Source: Pseudomonas avellanae BPIC 631
GTDB lineage: Bacteria; Pseudomonadota; Gammaproteobacteria; Pseudomonadales; Pseudomonadaceae
Direction: 5' to 3'
Length of the DNA: 64,000 bases
NCBI RefSeq assembly: GCF_000444135.1
Contig: NZ_ATDK01000221.1
Location: forward strand, 18,237-82,236
Shown here: positions 45,960-54,770 of the stretch, piece after piece
How the letters are laid out: each line of letters opens with the position of its first letter
How positions within the stretch are numbered: the first letter of the stretch is position 1
Made by a program: the position numbers and the translations under genes
Notes under the pieces: generated by a model
Database searches by the model: none
The model's input: the letters and a program-made list of their open reading frames with translations, nothing else
What the model was told of the DNA's origin: nothing

Positions 45960-46775
45960 ATGTCAACGCTGATCCTGCCCCGCCGATTACCGCCGCGTCA
46001 GTTACGCCACTGGCCAGAACAGCCAAACGGCGGCTGCTCGGTCGCCCCGTCTGCGCTGCTTGTGCCGCAACAGCCCCCAGCGCAACCACGAGCATGGCCG
46101 CAAAACGCACTGGCGATCATGGTTGCGCTCGGCTTGCATGCTGCGCTGGCGTATTGGCTGACAACCGAGCACACACAGGCGCCAGAACCCACGCCGCCAA
46201 TGCCGATCACCGTGCAATGGGTGCCGCCGCCAGCACCCGTGCCAGTCACGCAGCCCGCTTCACAACCAACGCCACAGCCTGCGGCCGAACAACAGCAGCA
46301 GGCTCCTGCGCCTGCGGCGCCTAAACCCACAGAATTGCCAAAACCCAAAACGCAGGCGAAAACGGTCGCAGCAAAACCCGTCGCACCGACGCATTCCGCG
46401 GCGCCTTCTACCGCACCTTCCACAGCACCGACGACACCTGCGCCCGCGACAGCACCGTCGCCCGCTGCAGCGCCCGCGCCAGCACAGACCACCACTGCGC
46501 CCATAGGCCGTGCCGGTTACCTGAACAACCCGCCCCCGGTCTACCCGCCGGCCGCTGCGCGCAGGCATCAGCAAGGTACAACGTTGCTGCGCGTTCATGT
46601 GCTGCCCAACGGGCGTACCGATCAGGTGCAAGTGCTGCAAAGCAGTGGCGTCCCGGCGCTGGACGAAGCCGCGCAGGCCGCTGTCCGGCAATGGACTTTT
46701 ATTCCCGCCAAACGCGGCGACACCCCGGTTGAAGGCTGGGTCAACGTGCCCCTGGCTTTCAAACTCGCACCCTGA
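45960..46775 (+). CDS. tonB: TonB energy transducer
   Basis: A 271-residue TonB: an unusually long cytoplasmic N-terminus (about 45 residues), one membrane anchor (ALAIMVALGLHAALAYWL, about 48-66), a long Pro/Ala/Gln-rich periplasmic spacer (75-180), and the C-terminal domain YPPAARRHQQGTTLLRVHVL...VQVLQSSGVPALDEAA. It carries proton-motive energy from ExbBD to an outer-membrane receptor. It starts an operon with exbB, exbD and a receptor gene, so it is probably a dedicated system rather than the general TonB. Confidence 0.93.
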   Translation: MSTLILPRRLPPRQLRHWPEQPNGGCSVAPSALLVPQQPPAQPRAWPQNALAIMVALGLHAALAYWLTTEHTQAPEPTPPMPITVQWVPPPAPVPVTQPASQPTPQPAAEQQQQAPAPAAPKPTELPKPKTQAKTVAAKPVAPTHSAAPSTAPSTAPTTPAPATAPSPAAAPAPAQTTTAPIGRAGYLNNPPPVYPPAAARRHQQGTTLLRVHVLPNGRTDQVQVLQSSGVPALDEAAQAAVRQWTFIPAKRGDTPVEGWVNVPLAFKLAP

Positions 46776-46785
46776 GGCTTACGTC

Positions 46786-47478
46786 ATGAACACTGCTTAC
46801 TCCGTACTCATTACTCAATCTTCGATGACGTTGCTGGTGATTTTCTCGCTGGTGACCTGGGCGCTGCTGCTCGGCAAGACCCTTCAGCACTGGCGACTGA
46901 GCCGCCAGAACCGGCGCTATTCGACGCAATTCTGGGCCGCCCGCGACCTGAAGAATGCGCTGCACCTGCCCCACAGCGAAGGCAGCCTGGCACGCCTGAC
47001 CGACGCCGGTGCCCAAGCCCTCGCAGCGCCGCACGACTCGCCGGACCTGGGCCACAGCTGGAATCGTCAGGACCTGCTGGAGCGCAGCCTGCGCCAGCAA
47101 ATCCACAAGGAGCGTCGTCGCCTGGAGAGCGGCATGATCCTGCTGGCCTCGATCGGCAGCACAGCGCCCTTTATCGGCCTGTTCGGCACCGTCTTCGGAA
47201 TAATTCACGCACTGACGGCGATCAGCCAGGCCAAGTCAGCGAGCATCGCGGTGGTTGCAGGGCCCATCGGTGAAGCCTTGGTGGCGACCGGCGTCGGTAT
47301 CGCCGTCGCCGTGCCAGCCGTGCTGGCCTACAACTTTTTCGGACGACGCATGAAGCTGGTGATCGCCGACCTGGAGGAGTTCGCCGTGGACTTTCTCAAC
47401 CTCTCGCAGCGCAACGCCTTCCGGCTGCAACCCGAGAGCCGCGACAAGGCAACACCCAACCTGAAAGGAGTGAGCTGA
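46786..47478 (+). CDS. exbB: ExbB proton-channel subunit
   Basis: A 230-residue MotA/TolQ/ExbB protein with three membrane segments (about 15-33, 120-145, 160-185). The central SIGSTAPFIGLFGTVFGIIH and GEALVATGVGIAVAVPAVLA motifs are diagnostic. It lies 10 bases after tonB with GAGG overlapping the tonB stop, and one base before exbD. Confidence 0.95.
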   Translation: MNTAYSVLITQSSMTLLVIFSLVTWALLLGKTLQHWRLSRQNRRYSTQFWAARDLKNALHLPHSEGSLARLTDAGAQALAAPHDSPDLGHSWNRQDLLERSLRQQIHKERRRLESGMILLASIGSTAPFIGLFGTVFGIIHALTAISQAKSASIAVVAGPIGEALVATGVGIAVAVPAVLAYNFFGRRMKLVIADLEEFAVDFLNLSQRNAFRLQPESRDKATPNLKGVS

Positions 47479-47479
47479 T

Positions 47480-47884
47480 ATGTCCTTCTCCACCGCCAAT
47501 GACGACGATGCAATCAGCGATATCAACATCACGCCGCTCGTAGACGTGATGCTGGTGCTGCTGGTGACGTTCATCGTCACCGCGCCGTTGCTCAACAACT
47601 CTATCCCGCTGGACCTGCCGCAAACCGTCGCCACCACCTCACTGGATCAGGCAAGCCCGACAGTGGTGAGCGTCGACGCCAGCGGTGGTGTGTTCATTGA
47701 CAGCCAGGCGGTGGCAATGGAGCAACTGCCGGACGCGCTGCAAGCCCTGCACGACCAGGATCCGGACGTCGCCGTCAGCCTGCGTGCCGATCAGGCGACC
47801 CGTTATGGCCGAGTCGCTCAGGTACTGGCTGATGTGCAGAAGGCCGGCATCAGTCGCCTGTCGGTGATCACTGAAAGCCCCTGA
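47480..47884 (+). CDS. exbD: ExbD proton-channel subunit
   Basis: A 134-residue ExbD/TolR protein. The single membrane helix contains the essential aspartate (Asp22 in INITPLVDVMLVLLVTFIVT), followed by the periplasmic domain ending RVAQVLADVQKAGISRLSVI. The family arrangement tonB-exbB-exbD is complete. Confidence 0.95.
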   Translation: MSFSTANDDDAISDINITPLVDVMLVLLVTFIVTAPLLNNSIPLDLPQTVATTSLDQASPTVVSVDASGGVFIDSQAVAMEQLPDALQALHDQDPDVAVSLRADQATRYGRVAQVLADVQKAGISRLSVITESP

Positions 47885-47954
47885 ACAATACCCGTCGTCA
47901 CACACATGACCCGCCGCAAGCGCGGCCCCCTGACGCCTCCAGGAAAACCTTTTC

Positions 47955-50261
47955 ATGAGCATTCGATCGATACCGCGCGCCTCCCGATTCCCCGTGACGC
48001 GTCTCGCGCTGCTGATTTCATTGAACTCACTGTGCCTGATCAGCCCGTTCATTCAGGCCGACGACAACGTGCCGGCACCTGTGACGCCACCCGCCAGCGA
48101 CGACGCCGCAGCCATGACGCTGGGCACCGTCTCGGTCATCGGTCAGGGCGAAACACGCCAGGTACAGCGCGTCACACAAAAGGATGTGAAAGCTTATTCC
48201 GCAGGCACCAGCCCGATGAAAGTCCTGCAACGCCTGCCGGGCGTCAACTTCCAGTCCGGCGACCCGCTGGGCCGCGAAGAAGGCAGCCAGCGCATCAGCC
48301 TGCGCGGTTTTGACATGCACCACCTGGGCTACACACTGGACGGCGTGACGCTGGGCAACATGAGCTTCGGCAACTTCAACGGCCTGAGCATTACCCGGGC
48401 GATCATTGCGGAAAACATCGCAGCCAGTGAAGTAGCGCCCGGCATCGGCTCACTGGGTACGGCGTCGAACAGCGACCTGGGCGGCACCATCCAGTTCACC
48501 AGTTCCAACCCCGAAAAAGAATTCGGCGCACAGTTGTCGCAGACCATGGGCAGCTACGACACTTCACGCACGTTCATGCGCGTCGATACAGGCGAATACA
48601 ACGGCCTGTCGGCCTACGTGTCTGGAGAGAAATACGACGCCGACGCCTGGAAAGGCCACAACAACCCGCAAAAATCCGACGCAGTGAACGCCAAGGTCAA
48701 CTACAACTTCGGCGACAACCGCGTGAGCTTTTTTCACAGCACCTCGTCCCACGACGAAGCCAACCTGCCGTCGTTGTCGCAAAGCATCATCCAGCGGCTG
48801 GGCTACAACTGGAGCTACTACACGCCGGACTGGCCGCGCGCGGTCAACGCGGCCAATGGCATTTATACCGGCGGCGTGACCAGCGCAGGCGATGCAACCT
48901 ACAACGCCAGCAGCCTGCGTGATGACGAACTGGACATCCTCAACGGCAACTTCTCGCTGACCGATGACCTGGTGCTGGACGCCACGGTCTATCACCACCA
49001 CGACTCGGGCCGGGGCAACTCCTACTATCCGTTTGTCTACACCAGCGGCGCTACCACCGTGCCCAGCAACGCAATTCGCAGCACGGTTTACGGCATTGAC
49101 CGAACCGGCTTCCAGAGTTCGCTGACCTACTTCCTGGGCCAGCACGAAATTCAGGCCGGGTTCTGGATTCAGTCGAACAAGAACGACATCGCCCGTTATC
49201 TGTTCGATACCACCAATGCGACGCCGCAGAACCACATCGTCAAAACCAACGGCCTGCAGCTGGCGGCCACGGTGCTGGACCAGAGCTACAACGACCTGAC
49301 TCGACAGTTCTACCTGCGTGACACCTACACCCTGCTCGATGACCGGCTCAAACTTGAGTTCGGCGCAAAAAATACCGTGACCACCTCGACGGCCGAAGGC
49401 AAAGGTGGCGGTTATGCCAGCGGCTCGCTAGAGGCGCGTGACAGGTTTCTGCCGCAGGTCGGCGCGACCTACAAACTCAACGACAGCGATGAAGTGTTCA
49501 CCTCTTACTCGGAAAACATGGCGGCCTTTCCGAGTGGCGGTTACAGCCCGTTCTTCACCACACAGACTGCAGTCGATGCGCAGAACGGCTTCAAGGACCT
49601 GAAACCCGAAACCTCGAAAACCGTCGAACTGGGCCTGCGCCGCAGCACCCAGCTGTATTCGGCCTCCGCCGCTGTCTACAACACCAGGTTCGACAACCGC
49701 CTGGTGGCGATCACCAACTGCACTGGCATCGTCATCTGCCAGAACGGCGTGGCCAACGTCGGCTCGGTCACCAGTCGAGGGCTGGAGCTGTCATTTGGCC
49801 TGACACCCAATGAAAACTGGCGCTGGTCCAACTCGATGTCCTACAACCACAGCACTTACGATGACGACTACGCCAGTGGCGGCAGCACCGTGCAGGTGAA
49901 AGGCAAGACCGTCGTCGACACGCCGAAACTCATGTATTCGAGCAACCTGGACTGGAACTGGGAACACTGGAACGCTGGCCTGCAAGGCAACTACATCAGC
50001 AAGCGCTATTACACCTACACCAACGACTCCAGCGTCAGCGGCTACTGGCTGGCGAACGCTAACCTCGGTTACGACTTCGGCAAACTCGGTGCCCTGAAAG
50101 ACACCACCGTCTCGCTGAACATGGTCAACCTGTTCGACAAACGCTACATCTCCACCCTCAACACCGACGCCAGCGCAGCCGCCGACCCGTCAGGCAATTT
50201 GCAGATTCTTCAAGTAGGCACGCCGCGCAGTGCGTTTGTGACGTTGGGGGTGAAGCTTTGA
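47955..50261 (+). CDS. TonB-dependent outer-membrane receptor
   Basis: A 768-residue receptor: signal sequence ending near IQADD (about 36), plug domain from LGTVSVIGQGETRQ to about 180 (LQRLPGVNF, LGREEGSQRISLRGFD), and a 22-stranded barrel with TonB-receptor C-terminus (MVNLFDKRYIST...FVTLGVKL). No N-terminal signalling (STN) domain or partner sigma factor is present, so it is not a FecA-type regulator. The ligand is unknown; iron-siderophore, sugar or phosphodiester compounds are all possible. It lies 70 bases after exbD in the same operon. Confidence 0.92.
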   Translation: MSIRSIPRASRFPVTRLALLISLNSLCLISPFIQADDNVPAPVTPPASDDAAAMTLGTVSVIGQGETRQVQRVTQKDVKAYSAGTSPMKVLQRLPGVNFQSGDPLGREEGSQRISLRGFDMHHLGYTLDGVTLGNMSFGNFNGLSITRAIIAENIAASEVAPGIGSLGTASNSDLGGTIQFTSSNPEKEFGAQLSQTMGSYDTSRTFMRVDTGEYNGLSAYVSGEKYDADAWKGHNNPQKSDAVNAKVNYNFGDNRVSFFHSTSSHDEANLPSLSQSIIQRLGYNWSYYTPDWPRAVNAANGIYTGGVTSAGDATYNASSLRDDELDILNGNFSLTDDLVLDATVYHHHDSGRGNSYYPFVYTSGATTVPSNAIRSTVYGIDRTGFQSSLTYFLGQHEIQAGFWIQSNKNDIARYLFDTTNATPQNHIVKTNGLQLAATVLDQSYNDLTRQFYLRDTYTLLDDRLKLEFGAKNTVTTSTAEGKGGGYASGSLEARDRFLPQVGATYKLNDSDEVFTSYSENMAAFPSGGYSPFFTTQTAVDAQNGFKDLKPETSKTVELGLRRSTQLYSASAAVYNTRFDNRLVAITNCTGIVICQNGVANVGSVTSRGLELSFGLTPNENWRWSNSMSYNHSTYDDDYASGGSTVQVKGKTVVDTPKLMYSSNLDWNWEHWNAGLQGNYISKRYYTYTNDSSVSGYWLANANLGYDFGKLGALKDTTVSLNMVNLFDKRYISTLNTDASAAADPSGNLQILQVGTPRSAFVTLGVKL

Positions 50262-50277
50262 TGTTTTGCTGACTGTG

Positions 50278-50357
50278 GACAGGCGAAGGATCGCTCGGTC
50301 CACTCTTGAGTGACGCTGCGTGACTCACTCCGTGAGAGCGAGCTTGCTCGCGAAGGC
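50278..50357. repeat. Degenerate REP pair after the receptor gene
   Basis: gtgagagcgagcttgctcgcgaagg (50332-50356) is a clear REP unit; 50278-50306 looks like a decayed opposite copy. Confidence 0.6.
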
Positions 50358-50470
50358 AATCTTCCAGTCGATGCACGATAAGCGTTGGTTGCCTGCCCTC
50401 ATGGCGACGAACAGCGCATCGTGCTGCATACTCCGCACATACCAAGCGCTGACCTTTATCTGGACATCAC

Positions 50471-50710
50471 ATGACACCCAACGCAGAACTCTACAACCCG
50501 TCCACCGAATACGCCGACAAGCTGATTTCACGCATCGGGCAAACGCCCTCGTGGATCGCCAAACGCATTGGCGTGACGGACAAGCGCATTCGCTACATTC
50601 TTGATGGGGAAAGGACGGTCAAGGGCGAGACCACGGCGATTCAGATGACGTATACCGAGCAGTTTGCGCTGGAGTGCCTTGTGGCCGAGGCAATTGCGTT
50701 GAGGAGGTAG
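50471..50710 (+). CDS. Small helix-turn-helix protein
   Basis: A 79-residue protein. Residues 15-45 (YADKLISRIGQTPSWIAKRI, GVTDKRIRYILDG) look like an XRE-type DNA-binding domain, with the remainder (TYTEQFALECLVAEAIALRR) forming a helical tail. No good Shine-Dalgarno precedes the ATG. No partner gene is nearby, so I cannot say what it controls; phage- or plasmid-derived regulators of this kind are common. Confidence 0.65.
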   Translation: MTPNAELYNPSTEYADKLISRIGQTPSWIAKRIGVTDKRIRYILDGERTVKGETTAIQMTYTEQFALECLVAEAIALRR

Positions 50711-50812
50711 GTTTTTTAATGGACTACCGATTTCAAATCAGACTCCTTTCGGCCAGCATCGGAGGGGGCAAAGGTCTGATAGAAATTATTTCCTGCTCGA
50801 GAGCCGCGATCA

Positions 50813-51124
50813 ATGAGAGTTATTCGTAGCAAGGATTTCACCGCCACTCGCGCTTGGGGGGCTGACGACATCGCTAACATGGATGGAACCACCGTCCGCC
50901 TCCACTGGACCGACCAGCCATATAAGTGACATGTCAACGAGGGTGAGGAAGTCTTCGCAGTCCTCGACGGCACGGTGGATATGCATTATCGCGAGTCAGG
51001 CATCGAACACGTAGTGACATTGTTGGTTGGCGACGTGTTTTTCGCTGGGGTGGGATGTGAACATGTTGCGCATCCTCGTGGAGAGGCACGGATTCTGGTT
51101 ATCGAACGTGAAGGCAGCGTTTGA
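50813..51124 (+). pseudogene. Cupin-domain protein with an internal stop
   Basis: From ATG 50813 the frame reads MRVIRSKDFTATRAWGADDI...TVRLHWTDQPYK, then TGA at 50927-50929, then continues HVNEGEEVFAVLDGTVDMHY...FAGVGCEHVAHPRGEARILV to TGA 51122-51124. The continuous cupin fold across the stop (HVN...E...GDVFFAGVGCEH) shows one 103-codon gene; TGG to TGA would be a single-base change (Trp in Y-K-W-H-V-N-E-G). The metal-binding histidines are downstream of the stop, so the product is inactive. Confidence 0.75.
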
Positions 51125-51551
51125 TTCGACCAGGCTATCGCTCATCATTACCTTTCCACGCTCAAGCGGTTGCGGCTTTCGGCCAATGGTAGCTATCGGC
51201 CGACTGCGTCCATTGTGATGTGGATGCTTCGGCCGCGAGTATCACGCTCCAGGCTTAGGCGAGGATCTGTCAGCATATGAAATCATTCTACGAAAACATC
51301 CGGGATTTCCTCACCAACGGCACTGTACCCGGCTCGCTCAATGGCTAGCTGCAGGAGAAATGTCCTATAGGAGTCGCGAAAAAATTATAATTTGTATGGT
51401 TTCCAGGGAAAAACTTATACCTGATTGTCAGTGTCCTGAATGAGCCGACAGTCACTTTCGTTCAGGCCTCTATTTGCAAGCAACTGTCTACTTGAACGTT
51501 ACGCCCTCCCCCAACGTCAAAAAAACTCAGCCATGCTTCTCAAGGTGCCTT
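51125..51551. other. Gene-poor stretch, possible remnants
   Basis: Over 400 bases with no supported gene. A 23-codon frame at 51278-51349 (MKSFYENIRDFLTNGTVPGS...) looks protein-like but ends at TAG and has no recognised family. The stretch 51365-51420 is AT-rich. It probably holds debris of genes lost next to the cupin pseudogene plus the promoter of the SDR gene. Confidence 0.45.
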
Positions 51552-52322
51552 ATGAGTTTGATACCCGAACTGAACAGCAAAGCTAACGTGCTGATAGGCG
51601 GGGCCAGCCGAGGCATAGGCTTGGCACTGTGTGCGGCTTTGCTCGCTCGTGATGATGTGGCTTTGGTATGGGCGGTAGCGCGAAAAGCCAGCAGCTCTGT
51701 CGAACTGGCAAAGCTTGCAGAACAGTATGGCCAACGCCTGAAACGAGTCGACTGCGATGCGTCCAATGAGCAATCCCTCGAAACGCTCGTGAGCGAGACA
51801 CTTGAGGGGTGCGATCATCTGCACCTCGTTATCAGTACCTTAGGCATTCTTCATCAGGACGGCGCAAAAGCAGAAAAGGGCCTGGCACACGTGACGCTTG
51901 CGAGCCTGCAAGCGAGCTTCGCGACCAACACCTTTGCACCAATCCTGCTGCTTAAACACCTACTCCCGTTATTGCGTAAAAAACCTTCGACCTTCGCGGC
52001 GCTCTCCGCGAGGGTTGGCTCTATTGGCGATAATCGATTGGGTGGCTGGTACAGCTACAGAGCCAGCAAAGCGGCGCTCAACCAGTTGCTGCACACCGCC
52101 AGTATCGAATTGAAACGCCTGAACCCTGCCTCTACTGTTCTGGCAATACACCCAGGCACGACTGACACGGAACTGTCTCGGCCATTCCAGGCGAACGTGC
52201 CTGATGGACAACTATTCGAACCGGCGTTCTCTGCGGATCGCATTATTGCGTTGGTAGAAGCACATGGTCCGGCCGACAGCGGGACCTTCTGGGACTGGAA
52301 CGACAAACCCATTGTCTGGTGA
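51552..52322 (+). CDS. Short-chain dehydrogenase/reductase (CsgA-like)
   Basis: A 256-residue SDR. Cofactor loop GGASRGIG at 16-23, catalytic Ser152 in ALSARVGSI, and Tyr169-x-x-x-Lys173 in SYRASKAALNQL. The acidic DC-D at 68-70 and STLGIL region fit the C-factor/CsgA-like branch. The first residue of the typical TGxxxGxG is changed to G. ATG at 51552 follows a weak AAGGTG. A lone gene; substrate unknown. Confidence 0.85.
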   Translation: MSLIPELNSKANVLIGGASRGIGLALCAALLARDDVALVWAVARKASSSVELAKLAEQYGQRLKRVDCDASNEQSLETLVSETLEGCDHLHLVISTLGILHQDGAKAEKGLAHVTLASLQASFATNTFAPILLLKHLLPLLRKKPSTFAALSARVGSIGDNRLGGWYSYRASKAALNQLLHTASIELKRLNPASTVLAIHPGTTDTELSRPFQANVPDGQLFEPAFSADRIIALVEAHGPADSGTFWDWNDKPIVW

Positions 52323-52469
52323 CTTATTTCACTCGTGAAAACAAGATCACTAGCAGCCCGGCGCGGCTATCTGCCCAGATGTTTTCTGGCCAATAGCTGC
52401 CGTCGTCACCGTGCGTTGCCGGTAGCTACCAGGTCGAAGGGCCGAGTCATCACCATGACAGATAAAGGC

Positions 52470-52712
52470 TTAGAATCGGCGGAATGACCGTACCTCTTCC
52501 TCACTCATACGCTTTCCATCCGGCATTATTACTTCAAGAGTGGATTCAACGAGTGGCGGCTGCGGACGAACGGCTTGCTCGCTTGCCCTTGCCTCGACTC
52601 TGCGCTCAATCATGGAGGGGTATCTGGAAGCAATCAAAATAATAAGCCCCACAGGAGCGAAGATCACTATCAACACTCTCAACACTTCAAGCCGTTCACT
52701 GCGCTTATCCAT
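52470..52712 (-). CDS. Small membrane protein
   Basis: An 80-residue protein with one membrane helix near the start (VLIVIFAPVGLIILIAS, about 12-28) and a charged, soluble remainder (MPDGKRMSEEEVRSFRRF). A very strong Shine-Dalgarno (AAGGAGGAG) precedes the ATG at 52712, which is why I accept it. No family recognised. Confidence 0.65.
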   Translation of the reverse strand: MDKRSERLEVLRVLIVIFAPVGLIILIASRYPSMIERRVEARASEQAVRPQPPLVESTLEVIMPDGKRMSEEEVRSFRRF

Positions 52713-53008
52713 AAGCTCCTCCTTTTTTCCGCTGGGCCTGGCCTCGGCTACCTATCACACGTCAAACCCAAGCAAACCAGGCTCTGTACGAAAACAAGGC
52801 CTTATTCCCGTCAGAATTTCTGAGATATAGTGACTCGGTGCCACGCTGGCAGGGACAATCAAAAACAGGCTGCACGAGCAAGTGAACGTGCCGCACGAAT
52901 GAATAAGATTTGATCAGGAGATCGATTTGGCAATCACCCCAGCCTTCCGCTAAACGGCCTGAGCATGCATGTGGCTATGTTGACCTGAGCGTGCCACACC
53001 CGAGGGCG

Positions 53009-53521
53009 ATGCGTGCCTACGTATTATTCAGCCTACTGTTGGCGAGCACCCTTAGTCTTGACGCTATTGCCGATCAAACAACCCCAGACAGACCAGGATT
53101 GACCCAAGTTGAAATCGCAGGTCGGCAGTTCAGCCTGAGCAATGAGAAGGGCCGTTGCGTGCTTAACCGAGCGGGCGATCCCCCTGTGAAAATGGACATG
53201 CAATGGCCATGTCGCTTCAGCGAGAACAAACAGCTCAATGTGCGAATCGAAGACCATCGGCAGTCGTTAGTCTTTATGGTCGAGCGCAGCGTCCCTATGC
53301 CCGCACCCAGTACGGACTGCCTCACAGACCTTCAGGCTGTTCGCCTTTTCAAGGGTCAACTTGAAATAGCACCTTCAATGCGGATAAGCGCCTGCGGTCC
53401 CGGCCTCTGGGATCAAAAAATGTTTATTTGCAATTCGACTGAATCATATTTCAAAAAAACAAATGTTATACGGTTCAAACAAAAAACCGCTCTTTCAACG
53501 GCACCAGTGCCGCCCCGATAG
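53009..53521 (+). CDS. Exported protein of unknown function
   Basis: A 170-residue protein with an N-terminal signal peptide (AYVLFSLLLASTLSLDAIAD). The mature part has at least five cysteines (RCVLN, WPCRF, DCLTD, SACGP, FICNS), suggesting disulfides in the periplasm. The ATG at 53009 gives the signal; the frame is open further upstream without a signal. Its 3' end runs 47 bases into the convergent ROK gene, which suggests the original stop was lost or that the overlap is tolerated. Confidence 0.6.
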   Translation: MRAYVLFSLLLASTLSLDAIADQTTPDRPGLTQVEIAGRQFSLSNEKGRCVLNRAGDPPVKMDMQWPCRFSENKQLNVRIEDHRQSLVFMVERSVPMPAPSTDCLTDLQAVRLFKGQLEIAPSMRISACGPGLWDQKMFICNSTESYFKKTNVIRFKQKTALSTAPVPPR

Positions 53522-54605
53522 CCGCCGCATCCCCATTGGTCTCACTCAGTAACAACCGAGGCCTCGGCGGTGGCGCGTTATACCGATGGGTCCCCCAGAA
53601 AGTCGTCGCCGCAATCAGGCGCTTCCCCAGTTCCACTGGCAATTGCCCGCCAAACACCACCGCCTGAGGATCGAACAACCCCGACAGCGCGTTGACCAGC
53701 CGGTCCAGCGTTGGCTGGATTCGTTTCAACCAGGTATCGACACCGGGCCAGTTGGGGTCGAAGCGCAGGCGCAGGTCTTCGATGGAATCCACTTGCACGC
53801 CTTTCTGATGCAGTTCTTCCAGCAAATAGCGCAACGCCGGGCGGTTTATTGATTCTTCGTCGTTGTAGAGGGTGATCTCGCCTGCGTTGCCGTGGCTGCC
53901 GAAGTACGGTTTACCGTTGATGACCACGCCTGCGCCGAAGCCGAAGTTGAACGACAGGTAGATGAAGTTGCTGGCCCAGGCGCCAACGCCCACCAGGCTT
54001 TCGCCGATGGCGGCTGTGGTGGCGTTGTTTTCCAGCCAGACCGGCATGCCGAAGCGTTCTTCAAGTACCGGCTGCAAGTCGATCAATGACCAGTCGCGCA
54101 GCGGCTCCGGTGCATTGATCTGGCGGTTTTCAAGGAAGAATCCGGCGATGGCGAAGCCCATACCGATGACGCGGTCCGCCTCAATGCCGTTACGCTGAAG
54201 CATGCGTTCGATGGTTTTCGCCAGCGAATCCAGCGTGCTGTTGCGGCTCAACGGGGGCGTGCGCAGGGTGACTTGTTCCAGCACGTTGCAGCCCAGGTCC
54301 GCAACGCAGACCACTGCCGAGTCGGTGTTGATCGACACGCCGATGGCATACACCGCCTCGTTGACCAGTTCGATGCGCGGGCTCGGTTGGCCTCGGCCAT
54401 TCTTCACCCGCTCGCCGCTGCGCAACAGGCCACGACTGATCAGCTCTTCGATCAGGCGGTGCACCGACTGCTGCGCGAGGTCCATTTCGGTCGATACCGT
54501 GGCGCGGGTGATCGCGCCTCGACGACGAAGGATGTCCAGCAGTTTGCGTTCATTGAGGCTCAACGGTTGGTGCGAAGAAAGGGCAGTGTCGAGGTCGAGA
54601 GGCAT
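53475..54605 (-). CDS. ROK-family transcriptional regulator
   Basis: A 376-residue repressor with an N-terminal winged helix-turn-helix (about 15-70; NERKLLDILRRRGAITRATV) and a ROK sugar-kinase-like domain (IGMGFAIAGFF, then GVNINTDS-like AIGVSINTDSAVVCVADLG, and GAGVVINGKPYFGSHGNAGE). The zinc cysteine motif of Mlc/NagC type ROK proteins (CxCG..GC) is absent. Such proteins bind a sugar or phosphosugar and control adjacent transport genes. It is divergent from the ABC operon, so is its likely regulator. Confidence 0.88.
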   Translation of the reverse strand: MPLDLDTALSSHQPLSLNERKLLDILRRRGAITRATVSTEMDLAQQSVHRLIEELISRGLLRSGERVKNGRGQPSPRIELVNEAVYAIGVSINTDSAVVCVADLGCNVLEQVTLRTPPLSRNSTLDSLAKTIERMLQRNGIEADRVIGMGFAIAGFFLENRQINAPEPLRDWSLIDLQPVLEERFGMPVWLENNATTAAIGESLVGVGAWASNFIYLSFNFGFGAGVVINGKPYFGSHGNAGEITLYNDEESINRPALRYLLEELHQKGVQVDSIEDLRLRFDPNWPGVDTWLKRIQPTLDRLVNALSGLFDPQAVVFGGQLPVELGKRLIAATTFWGTHRYNAPPPRPRLLLSETNGDAAAIGAALVPLKERFFV

Positions 54606-54718
54606 GGAATCTACAAATCAAAGGAGGATTAAAACAGTCGGCGTGTGGAGCAGTGTATCGCTCGTCGCCAATTGCACACTTCAATCATGAAAATTTAATA
54701 AACATTGAGCAGGTCACA

Positions 54719-54740
54719 AATACTACACACAAGATGTATT
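54719..54740. promoter_or_regulatory. Inverted repeat upstream of the ABC operon
   Basis: AATAC (54719-54723), twelve bases including ACACAC, GTATT (54736-54740), 30 bases before the binding-protein start and 113 before the ROK start. A second AT-rich box, TTTAATA (54694-54700), pairs with TATTAAA (54737-54743). This is the natural place for a ROK operator. Confidence 0.5.
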
Positions 54741-54770
54741 AAATGGCAGTCAGTTCTTGTGAGTGCTCCC

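Noticed and set aside
50883..50907. HrpL-type hrp box (GGAACC...CCAC)
   Set aside because: GGAACC occurs, but the CCAC follows after about 11 bases instead of 15-16, and it lies inside the cupin pseudogene.
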